Assembly: GCA_038373865.1 (NCBI GenBank)
Contig: JAXGGA010001112.1
Coordinates: forward strand, 1 to 64,000
Direction: 5' to 3'
From: Uloborus plumipes
Lineage: Eukaryota > Arthropoda > Arachnida > Araneae > Uloboridae
Length of the DNA: 64,000 nt
Positions 34,916-47,185 of the stretch are shown here, piece by piece. Under the pieces are notes generated by a model. That model had not been told where the DNA came from, did no database searches, and was given only the letters and a program-made list of their open reading frames with translations. Each line of letters opens with the position of its first letter. The first letter of the stretch is position 1. The translations under genes and the position numbers were made by a program.

Positions 34916-35154
34916 ACATTAAATACACCGCCAACTAGGCCATGTCATCCAAATACTGCAGTTTCATCCGTGTTAGGAATTATCAGTCTGGCTGGGACAG
35001 TAACCGAGCTTGAGCAAGAAATCCTCTTATAGAAGCTAGGAGTGCCAAAACACTTATAGCTAAAGTAAAACTAGCACTTCAGTCTGATGATTCCTATCGA
35101 GAATGAGACTGCAGTATCTAGATTACATGACCGAGCTGGCGATGTATTTAATGT
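34916..35154. mobile_element. 239-bp hairpin MITE
   Basis: The left arm (ACATTAAATACACCGCCAAC, then CCATGTCATCC, ACTGCAGTTTCATC, ATTATCAGTCTG) is the near complement of the right arm ending TGGCGATGTATTTAATGT. The arms are about 85 bp and the loop about 75 bp. Just outside lies a short hairpin, GCCTTAGCCCTGGCTTAAGG (35162-35181). I recall this sequence type as a dispersed repeat in arthropods. No coding capacity. Confidence 0.8.
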
Positions 35155-35181
35155 AGGTATGCCTTAGCCCTGGCTTAAGGG

Positions 35182-38164
35182 CGGTAGCTTACTACTTAAA
35201 ACCAAAACATGTTCTTCAAAACACAAAAAGTTTAGTAATAATTGCTCAGGATAAAAACAATGTTCAGATAACTTTTTATAACCCTTTCAAACGTCTAGCA
35301 TCGAGAAAAATGCTCCAACCTTTGGACGCGTGAAACTAAAAATAGTATTGCTTTACAATGGTAACAGGAAAAACAACGAAGTTTAATACTTTGTACTAAG
35401 AAAAAAAATACATCTCCCGTACAGTAATGTGAAAAATAGTAGGCTTGAATTGCATTCCAGCTAAAAGTAGTCAGGTATGTTTGTTGCGTAGTTGCGTAGA
35501 CTTCCCTCCACTTTCACCTGTTTAGAGCCTTTAGATCTTTTTTGGTTATAATACAGCTTACAATTTGTATGATGTACAGCACTTTGAGCATTGCAGATAG
35601 ATGAGACGCTTTTTAGTAAGTGTAATTTTGTTTATCATGACCAAACAAAATGCTGATTTTACGATTACTGTTTCAACATTGTTGTGCGGAAGATGTTTCC
35701 TCTTCTTAATCTGATCTGATCTTCCATCTCGCAACGTTTCTGAGATAAGGACAGTAACTCCGGCTTTCAATGCCAGGTGGCGCTGTAATCGGCTTCATTG
35801 TGTAGCGCAGCCAAACTTAACTATACCTTAACTCCACTTTTATGATCACCCTTCACTTATAACTCCGCATTTTAGAACATTGATATCCTTAACATAATTT
35901 GAAGAAGATAAGATATTTCTTTTTTAAAATTAAATGAGTCTGAAAGATATCGTTTTGTTTTATGATATTTTTCAAGGTAGATCAAGACCGATGTTAACGC
36001 GTAACTTTAAAGTCAAACTTATACAGTCAATTTATTTTTAAATAATGATGTGAAGATGAGAAATCCTTTTCATGAAGTGCAATTTCAAGCATAGTTTCAA
36101 CGTAAGGGAAATAATCTGGGATTTTATCTTTTGGACACGTCACTAATTAGAAGGGCTTAAGACAGTGTAACTCGCAGCAAAAATTAGTTTCCCTTAACTT
36201 TTACAGCAAACTAAACTCCAGTCTTTTTACCTCATTAGAAGGGAATAGTTCTTTAACATCTTAGAAAAACAACGAGGACAGTTTTTAGGGTGTTTCAGCT
36301 GTACGAAGAGAGATCACTGTCTTCTCTATTTTATTGTCGCTTAAAGAAGGGCTATTATTTTTCACATCTATTATGGTGTTTGTATTTTACAAGTTTCAAT
36401 TCATTTAGTGGTAAAATGCCATTTCGTACTTTTTTCCAATTGATTGAACTTAATTTTGTCTAAAAAGGGTCACAATAAATTAGTTCCAATCTTGTAGTAA
36501 ATTTTGTGAGCATTTTTAGAACCAGCATCTGCGAAAACGTTTTATAGCTCAAAACCATAGAGGAACATTGAGTAATTAGGTGACTCTACAAACGTGGAAA
36601 AAATTGTCCTAAATACCGGGACCTACTTTTTTTTTTTTTTTTTTTTTTTTGCTTCAAGAATTTTTTGGAATAATTTTATTTAATTCTGTATTTAAAATAT
36701 TTAACTATGCCAAAACTTGTGTTTTTAGTTCATTAAAAATAATTTTTTAGTTCAAACATCATTGACGAATATTGCCTTTCAGATAATAATTATCATATTT
36801 CTAAACCTCTTTACAAATAAGAGATTGCGGTTCAATTTTTAATTAAACACACGTATCTCAGGAACTCCCATAAATCTTTAAATCTGTTGCAAATATTTGA
36901 TCATAATATACGAGACATTTTTAAATACCATTACATTCATTCACAAGGGGTGTCCGAAAGCTATGGTCAGTGAGTCGGTTAGAAAGCCGTTATTGCTTTA
37001 GCCGCTTTAAAACATTAAAACTTTAAATGTGCATAAAAAAGCAGTAAAACTAAACCATCCTCCCCCTAAAAATTTCGATATTGCTGCACCGATAACTACT
37101 ATCGTGTTAAACCTTGATAACGCATTTTGCATGTCATTCTTTATCGCTATACGATTGAAATGTCGCAATAAAATTAAATTTTAAAATTCTGATTACAGTT
37201 TTGGCTTAAAAAATCTTACCACTAAAGGAAACGTTTAATTAAAACTTCATTGCATTCGAAATGCCCTGGACTCTTTCCTGAAAATTTATTTTATTTTATT
37301 TTTTATCTTTTTTAATGTAAGTTCAAAAAAAATCTACAGTTGAGTAGAGCACTTTTAAGACAACACGCGAAGCAGTTATTACAATGTGAACACGAACATC
37401 AAGAAAATGAAAAAGAAAAAAAAAAACTACAATTTTTCAGCGTACTTAAAGTTCTATTCCTGTACGAATATTTAAATGTTTTATTTATTTACTTTTTTAA
37501 ATGTCTGTCTGAGAAAATGTGATTAATCATTTGAAGAAAGAAGATACAACAAAATGTCTAGTTTTAGTCATTGTTTAAGATTGTCTCAGTTTAATTAAAA
37601 TCTCTCGTTTGATTTGCTAAATGGAACATTGTTCTTGCTTGATTTTTTTTCTTTTAATGTTCACGTATAAGTAATAATTCAGTTTTGCACAAACGAAAAA
37701 AAAAAAGTTTCTTTTTTAAATCAAATTCACGATTTGGGTTTTCTAAGTATTCTGATTTTTATAAATGTTTTTGTGAATGGATTAATGGATTACAAGAAAA
37801 TTTAAAACACATAGTGTATGGAAATTTTATTTATAACAAATTAATGTTTCAGCTGCTATTTAGTGATCTAAATAAATTAATTGCTAAATTTATATATCTA
37901 ACATACTACAAGCTACAATTCGTATAAACCGACGCACTTACGTGTATGTACTAAAAATATTAACGTAAATGCTCTCTGATACTGGTTGAAGATACATTTA
38001 ATAGAAATTACGAAATCGAAAGTTTAAATTAAGCTTTAGCAAAAAAAAAAATAGTAATAATCGCTGTCTCGTACAGGCAGCGTAATAACCGAATCCATGT
38101 TTAGAGAAAATGTCTTTTAGTTTTTATACTTTCTGTGTGTATGAGTTGAGTAAAGTCTTTAAAA
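35182..38164. other. intronic DNA
   Basis: No supported gene. A GC-richer island at 35520-35810 holds a minus-strand open frame of 70 codons (35770-35558) with no start ATG at its head and no recognised family. A pure T run of about 24 bases is at 36627-36650. The rest is AT-rich. Confidence 0.35.
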
Positions 38165-40974
38165 GAGTCATTCCACGTCAACTGGACCAATTTTTCAAAT
38201 CGTCCCCACTCGACCATCTCCGATTTGGATTTGATTTTACAGAGGTGTAGACATGCCTATGAAACTAACCTGTGCAAATTTTTAGCTTTCAAGATCCAAA
38301 TCTGGAGGAGCTAGGATCCCGCAAAAAATGTGGCCCAAAATGGCGGATGAACTTCTTGAAACAAGTTGCAATGTTTAGGTCAAGGTTGCAGAAAATTTTA
38401 TCACAGTGGAAGCCTAATTTTTTTGGAGCTTAAAGTACTTTTGGTTGTCAACACTCTCCAGTATATTCTTTGAGATTGCGCTTATTAGATTTTGTGTAGC
38501 ATGTGCCTAAACTTGCGAAAAAACGCGGTGGGCAATTTTTTTCCTGGATTTCAGGTTGTCATAAATTTTTAACCAAAAAACTTCAAAGGTTTATACTTCG
38601 TAGTTTTATTGTCCAAATACTTGTTTTTAATGTTTTACAGCTACAGAGCTTAAATATTGTATTTGTAAAAGATATTGGCACCCTAAGTGTCGATGAAAAC
38701 GCTTCTTTTGAAAAATCGCCTGTTTTCAACTCCCTATATCTCAGGTTTGTCACCTAAGACCATTTTTTCTTTGGCACCACTAGAAAGAATAGATTTTTTC
38801 CTATCGAAATGAGTTTTTTTTTCGATGGTGTTCTTTCGAATAAGGATGAAAAAATTAGCTTGAAATACTGTCTGTTATGAAGAATTGGCATAATTAGGTT
38901 AAGACTGCAGAAAATTTTATCACACTGGGGGCCTAATATTTTTGGAATTTAAAGTACTTTTAGTGGTCAATACTCTCCAGTATTTTTTGTGAGATTGAGC
39001 TTATTAAATTTTGTGTAGCACGCATGTCAACTTACGAAAAAACGCGGTGGGCAATCTTTTTCCTGGATTCATAAATTTTTAACCAAACAAATTCAAAGGT
39101 TCATATTTCGTAGTTCTATTGTCCAAATACTTGTTTTTAATGTTTTACAGCTGCAGAGCTTAAATACTGTATTTGTAAAAGATATTGGCACCCTAAGTGT
39201 CTATCAAAATCATTTTAATGGAAAATCTGCTGTTTTCAACTCACTGTATCTCAAGTTTGTCACCTTTAACCGTTTTTTTGTTGGCACCATTAGAAAGAAC
39301 AGATTTTTACCTATCGAAATGAGTTTTTTTTTCGATGGTGTTCTTTCGAATAAGGAGGAAAAAAAGAGCTTGAAGTTTTGTCAGTTGTGAAGAATTGGCA
39401 TAATTAGGCTAAGACTGCAGAATATTTTATTATAATAGAAGTTCGAATTTTTAACAACTTAAAGTACAATTAGTTGTTAATAGATTCTAATAATTATGTG
39501 ATTTCCAGCTCATTAGCTTTTGTGTAGCATACATTTAAATTATTGGCAATTCCTGTTTGAAAAATAGCTTGATTTCAATGAACTGTAACTCAGGTTTGTC
39601 ACCTTCTATCATCTTTTCGTTAGTACTACTATAAATAGCAGATTTTTTCTTATCAGAGTATTTATATAAACAACTAAATCTACTTTAAGTTGTTAAAAAT
39701 TCGAACTTTTGGTATAATAAAATTTTCTGCAGTCTTAGCCTAATTATGCCAATTCTTCATAACTGACAATACTTCGAGCTATTTTTTTCTTCCTTATTCG
39801 AAAGAACACCATCGAAAAAAAAACTCATTTCAATAGGAAAAAATCTGTTCTTTCTAATAGTGCCAACAAAAAAACAGTGGAAGGTGACAAACTTGAGATA
39901 CAGTGAGTTGAAAACAGGCGATTTTTCATTAAAATGATTTTGATAGACACTTTTGACAACAATATCTCTTACAAAATCAATATTTAAGCTCTGCAGCTGT
40001 AAAATATTAAAACGAAGTATTTGGACAAAAGAACTACGAAACATGAACCTTTGAATTTGTTTGGTTAAAAATTTATGAATTCAGGAAAAAGATTGCCTAA
40101 CGCGTTTTTTTGCAAGTTAACATGCGTGGTACACAAAATTTAATTAGCTCAATCTCACAAAAAATACTGGAGAGTATTGACCACTAAAAGTACTTTAAAC
40201 TCCAAAAATATTAGGCCCCCAGTGTGATAAAATTTTCTGCAGTCTTAACCTAATTATGCCAATTCTTCATAACAGACAGTATTTCAAGCTAATTTTTTCA
40301 TCCTTATTCGAAAGAACACCATCGAAAAAAAAACTCATTTCGATAGGAAAAAATCTGTTCTTTCTAATGGTGCCAAAGAAAAAATGGTCTTAGGTGACAA
40401 ACCTGAGATATAGTGAGTTGAAAACAGGCGATTTTTCAAAAGAAGCGTTTTCATCGACACTTAGGGTGCCAATATCTTTTACAAATACAATATTTAAGCT
40501 CTGTAGCTGTAAAACATTAAAAACAAGTATTTGGACAATAAAACTACGAAGTATAAACCTTTGAAGTTTTTTGGTTAAAAATTTATGACAACCTGAAATC
40601 CAGGAAAAAAATTGCCCACCGCGTTTTTTCGCAAGTTTAGGCACGTGCTACACAAAATCTAATAAGCGCAATCTCAAAGAATATACTGGAGAGTGTTGAC
40701 AACCAAAAGTACTTTAAGCTCCAAAAAAAATTAGGCTTCCACTGTGATAAAATTTTCTGCAACCTTGACCTAAACATTGCAACTTGTTTCATGAAGTTCA
40801 TCCGCCATTTTGGGCCACATTTTTTGCGGGATCCTAGCTCCTCCAGATTTGGATCTTGGAAGCTAAAAATTTGCACAGGTTAGTTTCATAGGCATGTCTA
40901 TACCTCTGTAAAATTTGATCCAAATCGGAGATGGTCGGGTGGGGACCACTAGTCCACTTGACATGGAATGACTC
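38165..40974. mobile_element. 2.8-kb foldback element, near-identical 1.3-kb arms
   Basis: The left end GAGTCATTCCACGTCAACTG is matched in reverse by the right end (GACATGGAATGACTC). Symmetry runs to a central loop at about 39483-39675. Within each arm a unit of about 520 bp repeats: AAGACTGCAGAAAATTTTAT-type blocks recur at about 38385, 38905 and 39425. Across an 84-codon block (38503-38757 against 40644-40390) the arms differ by a single base, so the palindrome is young or is kept alike by conversion. The shared open frame has no start ATG and is unlikely to be protein. AAAA on both sides may be the target duplication. Confidence 0.9.
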
Positions 40975-41751
40975 AAAAGCTCAGTATTTCTCTTATTTTA
41001 AAGAAAAGTGAGCTTTCTCTAACATATGAAGTAAGGTTAAAGTAACGAATTGATCAAGATTCATGAAGCCAGAATTTCATTACGTATGAAGAGAAATCCG
41101 TTGTCAGCATAAGATTTACCATAATGAAAGTTGGCGACTTTTATGCCCTCATTCATTCTCTAGTCAAGAAGAGTGAATAACGATCGCTTCAAATTATTTT
41201 TCTTTTCGTTTTAAGGGTCATTCCGAACTTTAAAATTGCATGAGTATGAAAGAAATCTCATTTGCTCGAAAAATGTATGAAGAATTGCGCCATAAAGTTC
41301 AGTACATTTGGCTTAAGACTACAAAATCGAAACTGTGAGCTATAAATCATTTGAAAATAAAATTGACACTAAATCCGAATTCAGCAAAATTATTAAGTAC
41401 AGCAAAAGATAAAATGTAAGAAATTGAACTTTTACTCACAGTTAGTAATTCAAGCTTTTATTAACCAAAGTCCTGGATTTTTTTAAAGTTTATAAGTCTT
41501 TATTTTTTAACGCCTACGCATAAAGAACATAAAAAACTCCTTACATTGTTTTTAATTTTTGGGTGAACTTTTTTTTTTCTTCAAAATATCAAAAATAATC
41601 GAATTTTTAACTATTGTTACTAACAAGCAAATTTAAAAATATTATTGACACTAATTTTTAAATGAAGCCACTTTGCACCATTAATAATCACGAAAACCGG
41701 ACAAGAAAAGGAACACAGATCGTTTTGACGAAACTTCACTTTTCTTTAATA
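40975..41751. other. intronic AT-rich DNA
   Basis: Nothing recognised. Confidence 0.4.
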
Positions 41752-42185
41752 AGGGGTTGCCTATAAATGATATTGCACTTTTTTCAATAAACCTCTTTTC
41801 TCTTTGTCACCAAGTTTCACCTTTCTACTTAATCCCATCCAGGCCCGTCATTTAGGGGGGCAGGGGGGTCAATCGCCCCCCTCCCTGACTTTGAGAAATC
41901 AATGAAATTTACTTATAAGTGGGCGTGGTTTTTGTTGTTTTCTGGTGAAATTGTATTGTGTATTACCCTTTGCCCCCCCCCCCCCCAGAAATACTTGAAA
42001 TGACGTCCCTTCTACCATCCCTCCTTTTGTCACATGTCGCATTAGTTTCCATAAGCATATTGTAATAAAATATGTAGGTATCACTCATCTTGTCACCATC
42101 TTCCTCCCCCTCCCCTTTCACAAATTGTCACAATTTTGAAAACACATCTCTCTCCCAAGGCGTGACATCACTTGAGGCATAACCT
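41752..42185. mobile_element. short DNA element, GGGTTGCCTATAAATGAT ends
   Basis: The left terminus AGGGGTTGCCTATAAATGAT is inverted at the right as GTGACATCACTTGAGGCATA to about 42185, with pyrimidine-rich CCCCCTCCCC and TTTGTCAC words inside each half. The end type is common in metazoan DNA transposons in my memory. The middle is interrupted by another small element (41842-42009). Non-coding. Confidence 0.55.
41842..42009. mobile_element. small G/C-run MITE nested in the above
   Basis: The ends GGCCCGTCATTTAGGGGGG and TTGAAATGACGTCCC are inverted (core GTCATTT). C- and G-runs of up to 14 lie just inside. It is about 168 bp, inserted between the two halves of the 41752-42185 element. Confidence 0.55.
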
Positions 42186-42190
42186 ATATA

Positions 42191-42350
42191 AAGTCATTCA
42201 ATATGAAGAATTTTGGAGGGTGGTAACAAATATCTCGAATTAAATGTTAGTTCCTAGATTCCAACTTCTAAAGTCATCCAATATGAAGCATTTTGGAGGG
42301 TGGTAACAAATATCTCGAATTAAATGTTAGTTCCTGGATTCAAGCTCTAT
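42191..42350. repeat. 80-bp tandem duplication
   Basis: 42191-42270 and 42271-42350 are direct copies (AAGTCATTCAATATGAAGAA against AAGTCATCCAATATGAAGCA) with only a few differences; one exact stretch runs from TTTTGGAGGG past TCGAATTAAATG. It starts right next to the right end of the preceding element. Confidence 0.9.
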
Positions 42351-44979
42351 CATTACCTTTCTATATGATGAAGCTTTAAAGGGAATAAAAGTTTTGTAGT
42401 GACACAAGCCGCGTTCTTGATCGAAATAAAACTCTCGCGAATAACAATTAAATGACACAACCGTTTTGTTTGTGTTTCATTTAAAATCAAAATTACTGTG
42501 TTTCGAAGCAATGCTGGGAGTTCAACAGAAAGAAATCTGTGGATAAGTTCAGAATTGCCGAAAGCGATTCATGGAAATAAAAACAAGTTGGGAAAATGTC
42601 CAGCATTTTTTTCTATGTTAATACCTAACCAAAATGCATTATTTTAGAAACTTTTGAGAAAACTTGACTTACAGAAGAAAAGTGATATTGCAATAGGAAT
42701 CAAACTCTAGGTACGAAAATACGCTCAGTAAGTTAGTTCAAGGACGAGAACAACGCTTCCACATTAAAATATTTATCATGTAATTCAAATATTCATATTA
42801 CTGCTGATTGCTGGCAAGTAGTTCTTGCATTGCTTTTTAAAAAGGCCTATAACAAAAAGAATTCTAATCAATAATTTCTAGAGAGAACATGTCATCGTTG
42901 CAGTTGGAATGACAGCCATTTTAGAAACAAGGAAGTTCAAATAGTTGAATTATTTTTTAATTTGATAGTAATAAACTAGTGTTTTGCTACAAAAATATTT
43001 TAATTCGTTATTATTATTAATAAAATAAGTAACTAGAATGTAAATGAAATAACACATTACAAAGAAATATATCCTTCATACATTTCGATCGTATTTCACG
43101 AGTGTGTTATAAGCTTCCAGAAAATGAAATTCTAGTAATTGCGTAACATATGCCCAATTAAATGTAAATGCATTTTCTGCTAAATAAAATTTTTACAATA
43201 AATTTTAAATTCTTAATTTACGTTTTAAGTTATCATTTCAGTTAGTCTATGCTTTTCAACATTTTTTAATTAAAAAAAAAAAACTTTAATTTATTTACTG
43301 GTTGGACTTCTTTGTAGGTTTTACTTTTTTTATGAACTTTTGCTGTGGAAATAAGATGATTGCAATCTAAACTATTCTTGATTTCAAACTAAAATACGAA
43401 CGACCCAAAGTTCTGAAAAAAAGATAGTGTTAGCATATAACTTGATCCCATCATTCGTTTAATAGATTAGATTTAAGATTTTACGAATGATTGAAAATTT
43501 TCTAATTATACCATGAAGGTAAATTTTGTAATGAAAAATTTCAATTTCACTTGTTTTTTTTTTCAAAATTTTTATTGGAATTAAAAACCGGATTAACAAA
43601 AGAGACGTTAGCAAATTCTTTAGTGGCATTTTTGATCGAACTCATCAACGTTTCTTGAAAACAAAAAAAGTTTTGTTGTTTCATGCATACGTAATGTTTC
43701 ACAAACTCATGCATAATGAATAACATATTTCAATGAACCAGACGGTTTGAAGAAAAACTGTATTTTATATTTTCTTTATTTTCGAGAAACTAATTTCATT
43801 AAAAGTTCCTTTGACTGTTCCATAGAAAGCACAGACTACGTCTACTGTTTCTTCAAAGCACGATTTTTGTTCTTTTATTTTTTCATAAATTCAGCATTCC
43901 ATAATGAAACAAAAACAACTTAATGAGTATTATAAATTTATAAGCAGGAGTATACGTATTATATCTTTCAAGGAAATTTGCATCTACGTCACTATTATCT
44001 GCATTCCGACCATGATTGTTCTGCGTACTTTTTTTGATCTACATAAATTACTCGCTCTCATACATCAAGCGCTGCACAAAGCTGTAGCTTTTTCGCTTGA
44101 GCAACGCTGAAAACAAAAGAAAATCACGTAAGGATAAGTACTTGACTTTATGGCTTCGTTTATTTTCACAGAAGCATTTTTTTTTTTTCTTGTGACGTAA
44201 AAGAAAAATTGGTACAATTTTGAAAGGATGTAGTTGAGCTCATGTTATACTTCAGTTCTTAAGAATCAAAACCAGTTTAGTCTATTTTTATGTGAAAAAT
44301 AATTGTATTAAAAATAAAAAAAAAGCTTGAAAGCTCCTTTACCGATGTTACAAAGGCAATATTTCAAAAGCCATTATATCTCAATAAAAAGTGAATATAA
44401 AGCAAGAGTTTTTATCAAAAACCCCTGACTAAACTAAGAACCCTTGAGATCAGTAAATATATCAAATTCTATACAGTCTGCTATAGAAAATATAACATAA
44501 TTATACTACCTATAGATTAATTACAATTGGACTTTGCACAACACGATTGACATTTTCTCTTCAAAGCTTAATCATCCACATTTCATAGTAGTGGAATCCC
44601 TTAATATCAGCAATTTTAGCATAACAAAAGACGAAAGCCGGATAAAGCGTTCTCAATGGCGTTTAGTTAGCACACTAAGTCCCTTCATTTTGCTCTGCAA
44701 ATCCTCTGATACCTCAAACGATTGCTTAGAACTGCGGTACCTATGAAAAATGCGGTCAACAGCTTTTTGAATTAGTACCATGAACACCACTTTGCATTTA
44801 ATTGTTTATGTTCAGATCAAATTATTTTGCATAATCTGAGCAAAAATTAAACTTGTGATTCAAGATCAAAGTTTCCCAATTATGTATGACGTAGATTATG
44901 CATATATTACAAACTATTTGTGGCAAAGTACATACCCTTTCTTATTGGTGCTTTTACGTCGTACTGGTATGTATGTACA
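42351..44979. other. intronic DNA
   Basis: No supported gene. 44560-44760 is slightly richer in GC and has a minus-strand frame with coding-like composition (SKQSFEVSEDLQSKMKGL) of about 30 codons, without splice context; I do not call it. Confidence 0.3.
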
Positions 44980-45699
44980 TTAGGGTGTCCCAAAAAAAAC
45001 CGAAAGTCGGAATTTTGTAACGCATACCCTCTTATTTTTTTCCTTTTACATGAAAACAATTGTAAAAAAAGTTTCATGCAATTTGAACAACGGTAACCCG
45101 TGCCGACTTGCGTCCGAAAATGCGAACTAGCCCTTTTTCACTAGGCCAAATCGAAAAAAACTTTTTTCGGAAATTCAAAATTTCATGTTAATAAAACGCT
45201 TCTCCTAGATCCCAACATGTCCCAAAAAATCATTTATCCAAATTAAAAAACATTTAGGTACCCCAAACGAGGCTTAAAATTCATAATTTTCTTCAAAAAA
45301 TAGCTTTTTTACTATGTATTTTGTAAACTACGAAAGATAAATTTTAAGAAATTATCAAGATGAAAAATATGAAGCATAAAGTACATAATTAGAGCTAAAT
45401 ATAATTTTTTTCTCTCATTTTATATTTATTTCTCCCGGAAATTACTCAAAATTTAGGTTTTTTCAAGTTTTAAGTTAAATTTTTCCATTTTAAATACTAC
45501 TACTTTTTTTTTAAATTATTCATATGTAAAAATGTTCTTTAGTGATTTTGGAACTTGATATTATCTTTAAATGTATCTAATTTAAAATAAATAAAAAGTT
45601 AGAATAAATAAATTGAAAAAAAAAATTAACTATGACAACGATTTATTTACAACATATATTTACTACAATATTACAGTACAATAAACATTACTAAACATA

Positions 45700-45890
45700 C
45701 TATCGTTTTAATGTTCGTTTATTGCAGTCAGAGTATATGTTTCGGTGCTCTTGGACGCAACACAACAAAAATTGTTTTTGCTCCTCATCAACTGTTAGCA
45801 AATCATGACAGTCCTGCATCATTTTTACAGCTCTTTCAGCTGCATCATTTACTGGTTCATGGCTACCTACAGTTAAACTACAGTTTTGTA
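45700..45890 (-). pseudogene. transposon protein relic, C-terminal 63 codons
   Basis: The minus frame reads SHEPVNDAAERAVKMMQDCH, LTVDEEQKQFLLCCVQEHR and SDCNKRTLKR, then TAG at 45702-45700. This open end has no internal stop and clean codon use. It matches my memory of the C-terminus of an uncharacterised arthropod repeat-encoded protein (VNDTAERAV ... LT.DE.QKQFLLQVV..HR). The upstream part is cut off by the G/C minisatellite starting at 45891. It sits inside the TIRs of the 44980-50526 element and reads toward its left end, so it is probably that element's own protein. Function unknown. Confidence 0.6.
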
Positions 45891-47185
45891 TTTTAATTGA
45901 CCCCCCCCTCCCCCGGATGGGGGGGAATTCCGAATAAGGGGAGGGGGGTCAGAGGGGGTCAATTAAAATAGTTTTGTATTTAAATTGACCCCCCTCCCCC
46001 CAAGGGGGGATTCCGATTTGGGGAAGGGGGATCAGAGGGGGGTCAATTAAAATACAGTTTTGTATTTTAATTGACCTCCCTCCCCCGAATGGGGGGGAAT
46101 TCGGAATTGTGGGAGGGGGTCAGAGGGGGGTCAATTAAAATACATTTTGTATTTTAATTAACCCCCCTCCCACGAATGGGGGGAATTTGGAATTGGGGGA
46201 GGGGGTCAGATGGGGTCAAGGACTGTATTTTACAGAACGAACCACGAACACAGTCCCCCCGCCAGGGGGGACTCTATTTTAATTGACCCCCCAATTCGGA
46301 ATTCACCTCCCCCCAATTCGCGGGAGGGGGGTCAAATAAAATACAAAGCTATTTTTTATTTGATCCCCTCCCCCGAATGCGGGGAAGTCAGAATTGGGGG
46401 AGGGGGTCAGAGGGGGGGTCAATTTAAATAGTTCTGTATTTTAACTGACCCCCTCCCCCGAAGGGGGGAAATTCCGAATTGGGGGAGGGGAGTCAGAGGG
46501 GGGTCAATTAAAATACAGTCCCCCCTGGAGGAAACTATTTTACAGAACGATACTACTAACTGGATTTTACAGAACGAATTACGAATACAGTCCCCCCAGG
46601 GGGGACTGTAGTTTAATTGACCCCCTCCCCCAATTCGGAATTCCCCCCCCCATTCGGGGGAGGGGGTCAATTAAAATACAAAACTGTATTTTAATTGACC
46701 CCTCCTCCCCCGAATGGGGGGGAATTCCGAATTGGGGAAGGGCAGTCAGAGGGGGGTCAATTCCTCCTGGGGGGACTGTATTTTACAGAACGAACCACGA
46801 ATACAGTCCCCCCAGGGGGGACTGTATTTTAATTGACACCCCTCTGACCCCCTCCCCCAATTTGGAATTCCGCCCCCCAATTTGTGGGAGGAGGGGTCAA
46901 TTAAAATACAAAACTGTATATTAATAAACCCCCAGTCCTCCCCCGAATGGGGGGGAATTCTGAATTGGGGGAGGGCGGTCAGAGGGGGGGTCAATTCCCC
47001 CTGGGGAAACTGTATTTTACATAACGAACCACGAATACAGTCCCCCCAGGGGGAACTGTATTTTAATTGACCTTCTCTGACTCCCTCCCCCAATTTGGAA
47101 TTCCGCCCCCCAATTCGTGGGAGGAGGGGTCAATTAAAATACAAAACTGTATATTAATAGACCTCCCGTCCCAATTCGGAAGGAC
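45891..47185. repeat. 1.3-kb G-run/C-run palindromic minisatellite
   Basis: About a dozen units alternate TTTTAATTGACCCCCC with GGGGGGTCAATTAAAATA around a centre of type CCCCCGAATGGGGGGGAATT. Units are about 80-100 bp, each self-complementary, some carrying CAGTCCCCCCAGGGGGGACT and TTTTACAGAACGAACCACGA. Runs of 4-8 G recur on both strands, so G-quadruplex and cruciform structures are both possible. The open frames here are by-products of the repeat and are not genes. It lies within the 44980-50526 transposon and interrupts its ORF. Confidence 0.92.

Noticed and set aside
38503..38757. 84-codon open frame repeated identically in the opposite arm (40390-40644)
   Set aside because: It starts with GTG, has no ATG or splice context, and exists twice only because the arms of the foldback element are nearly identical.
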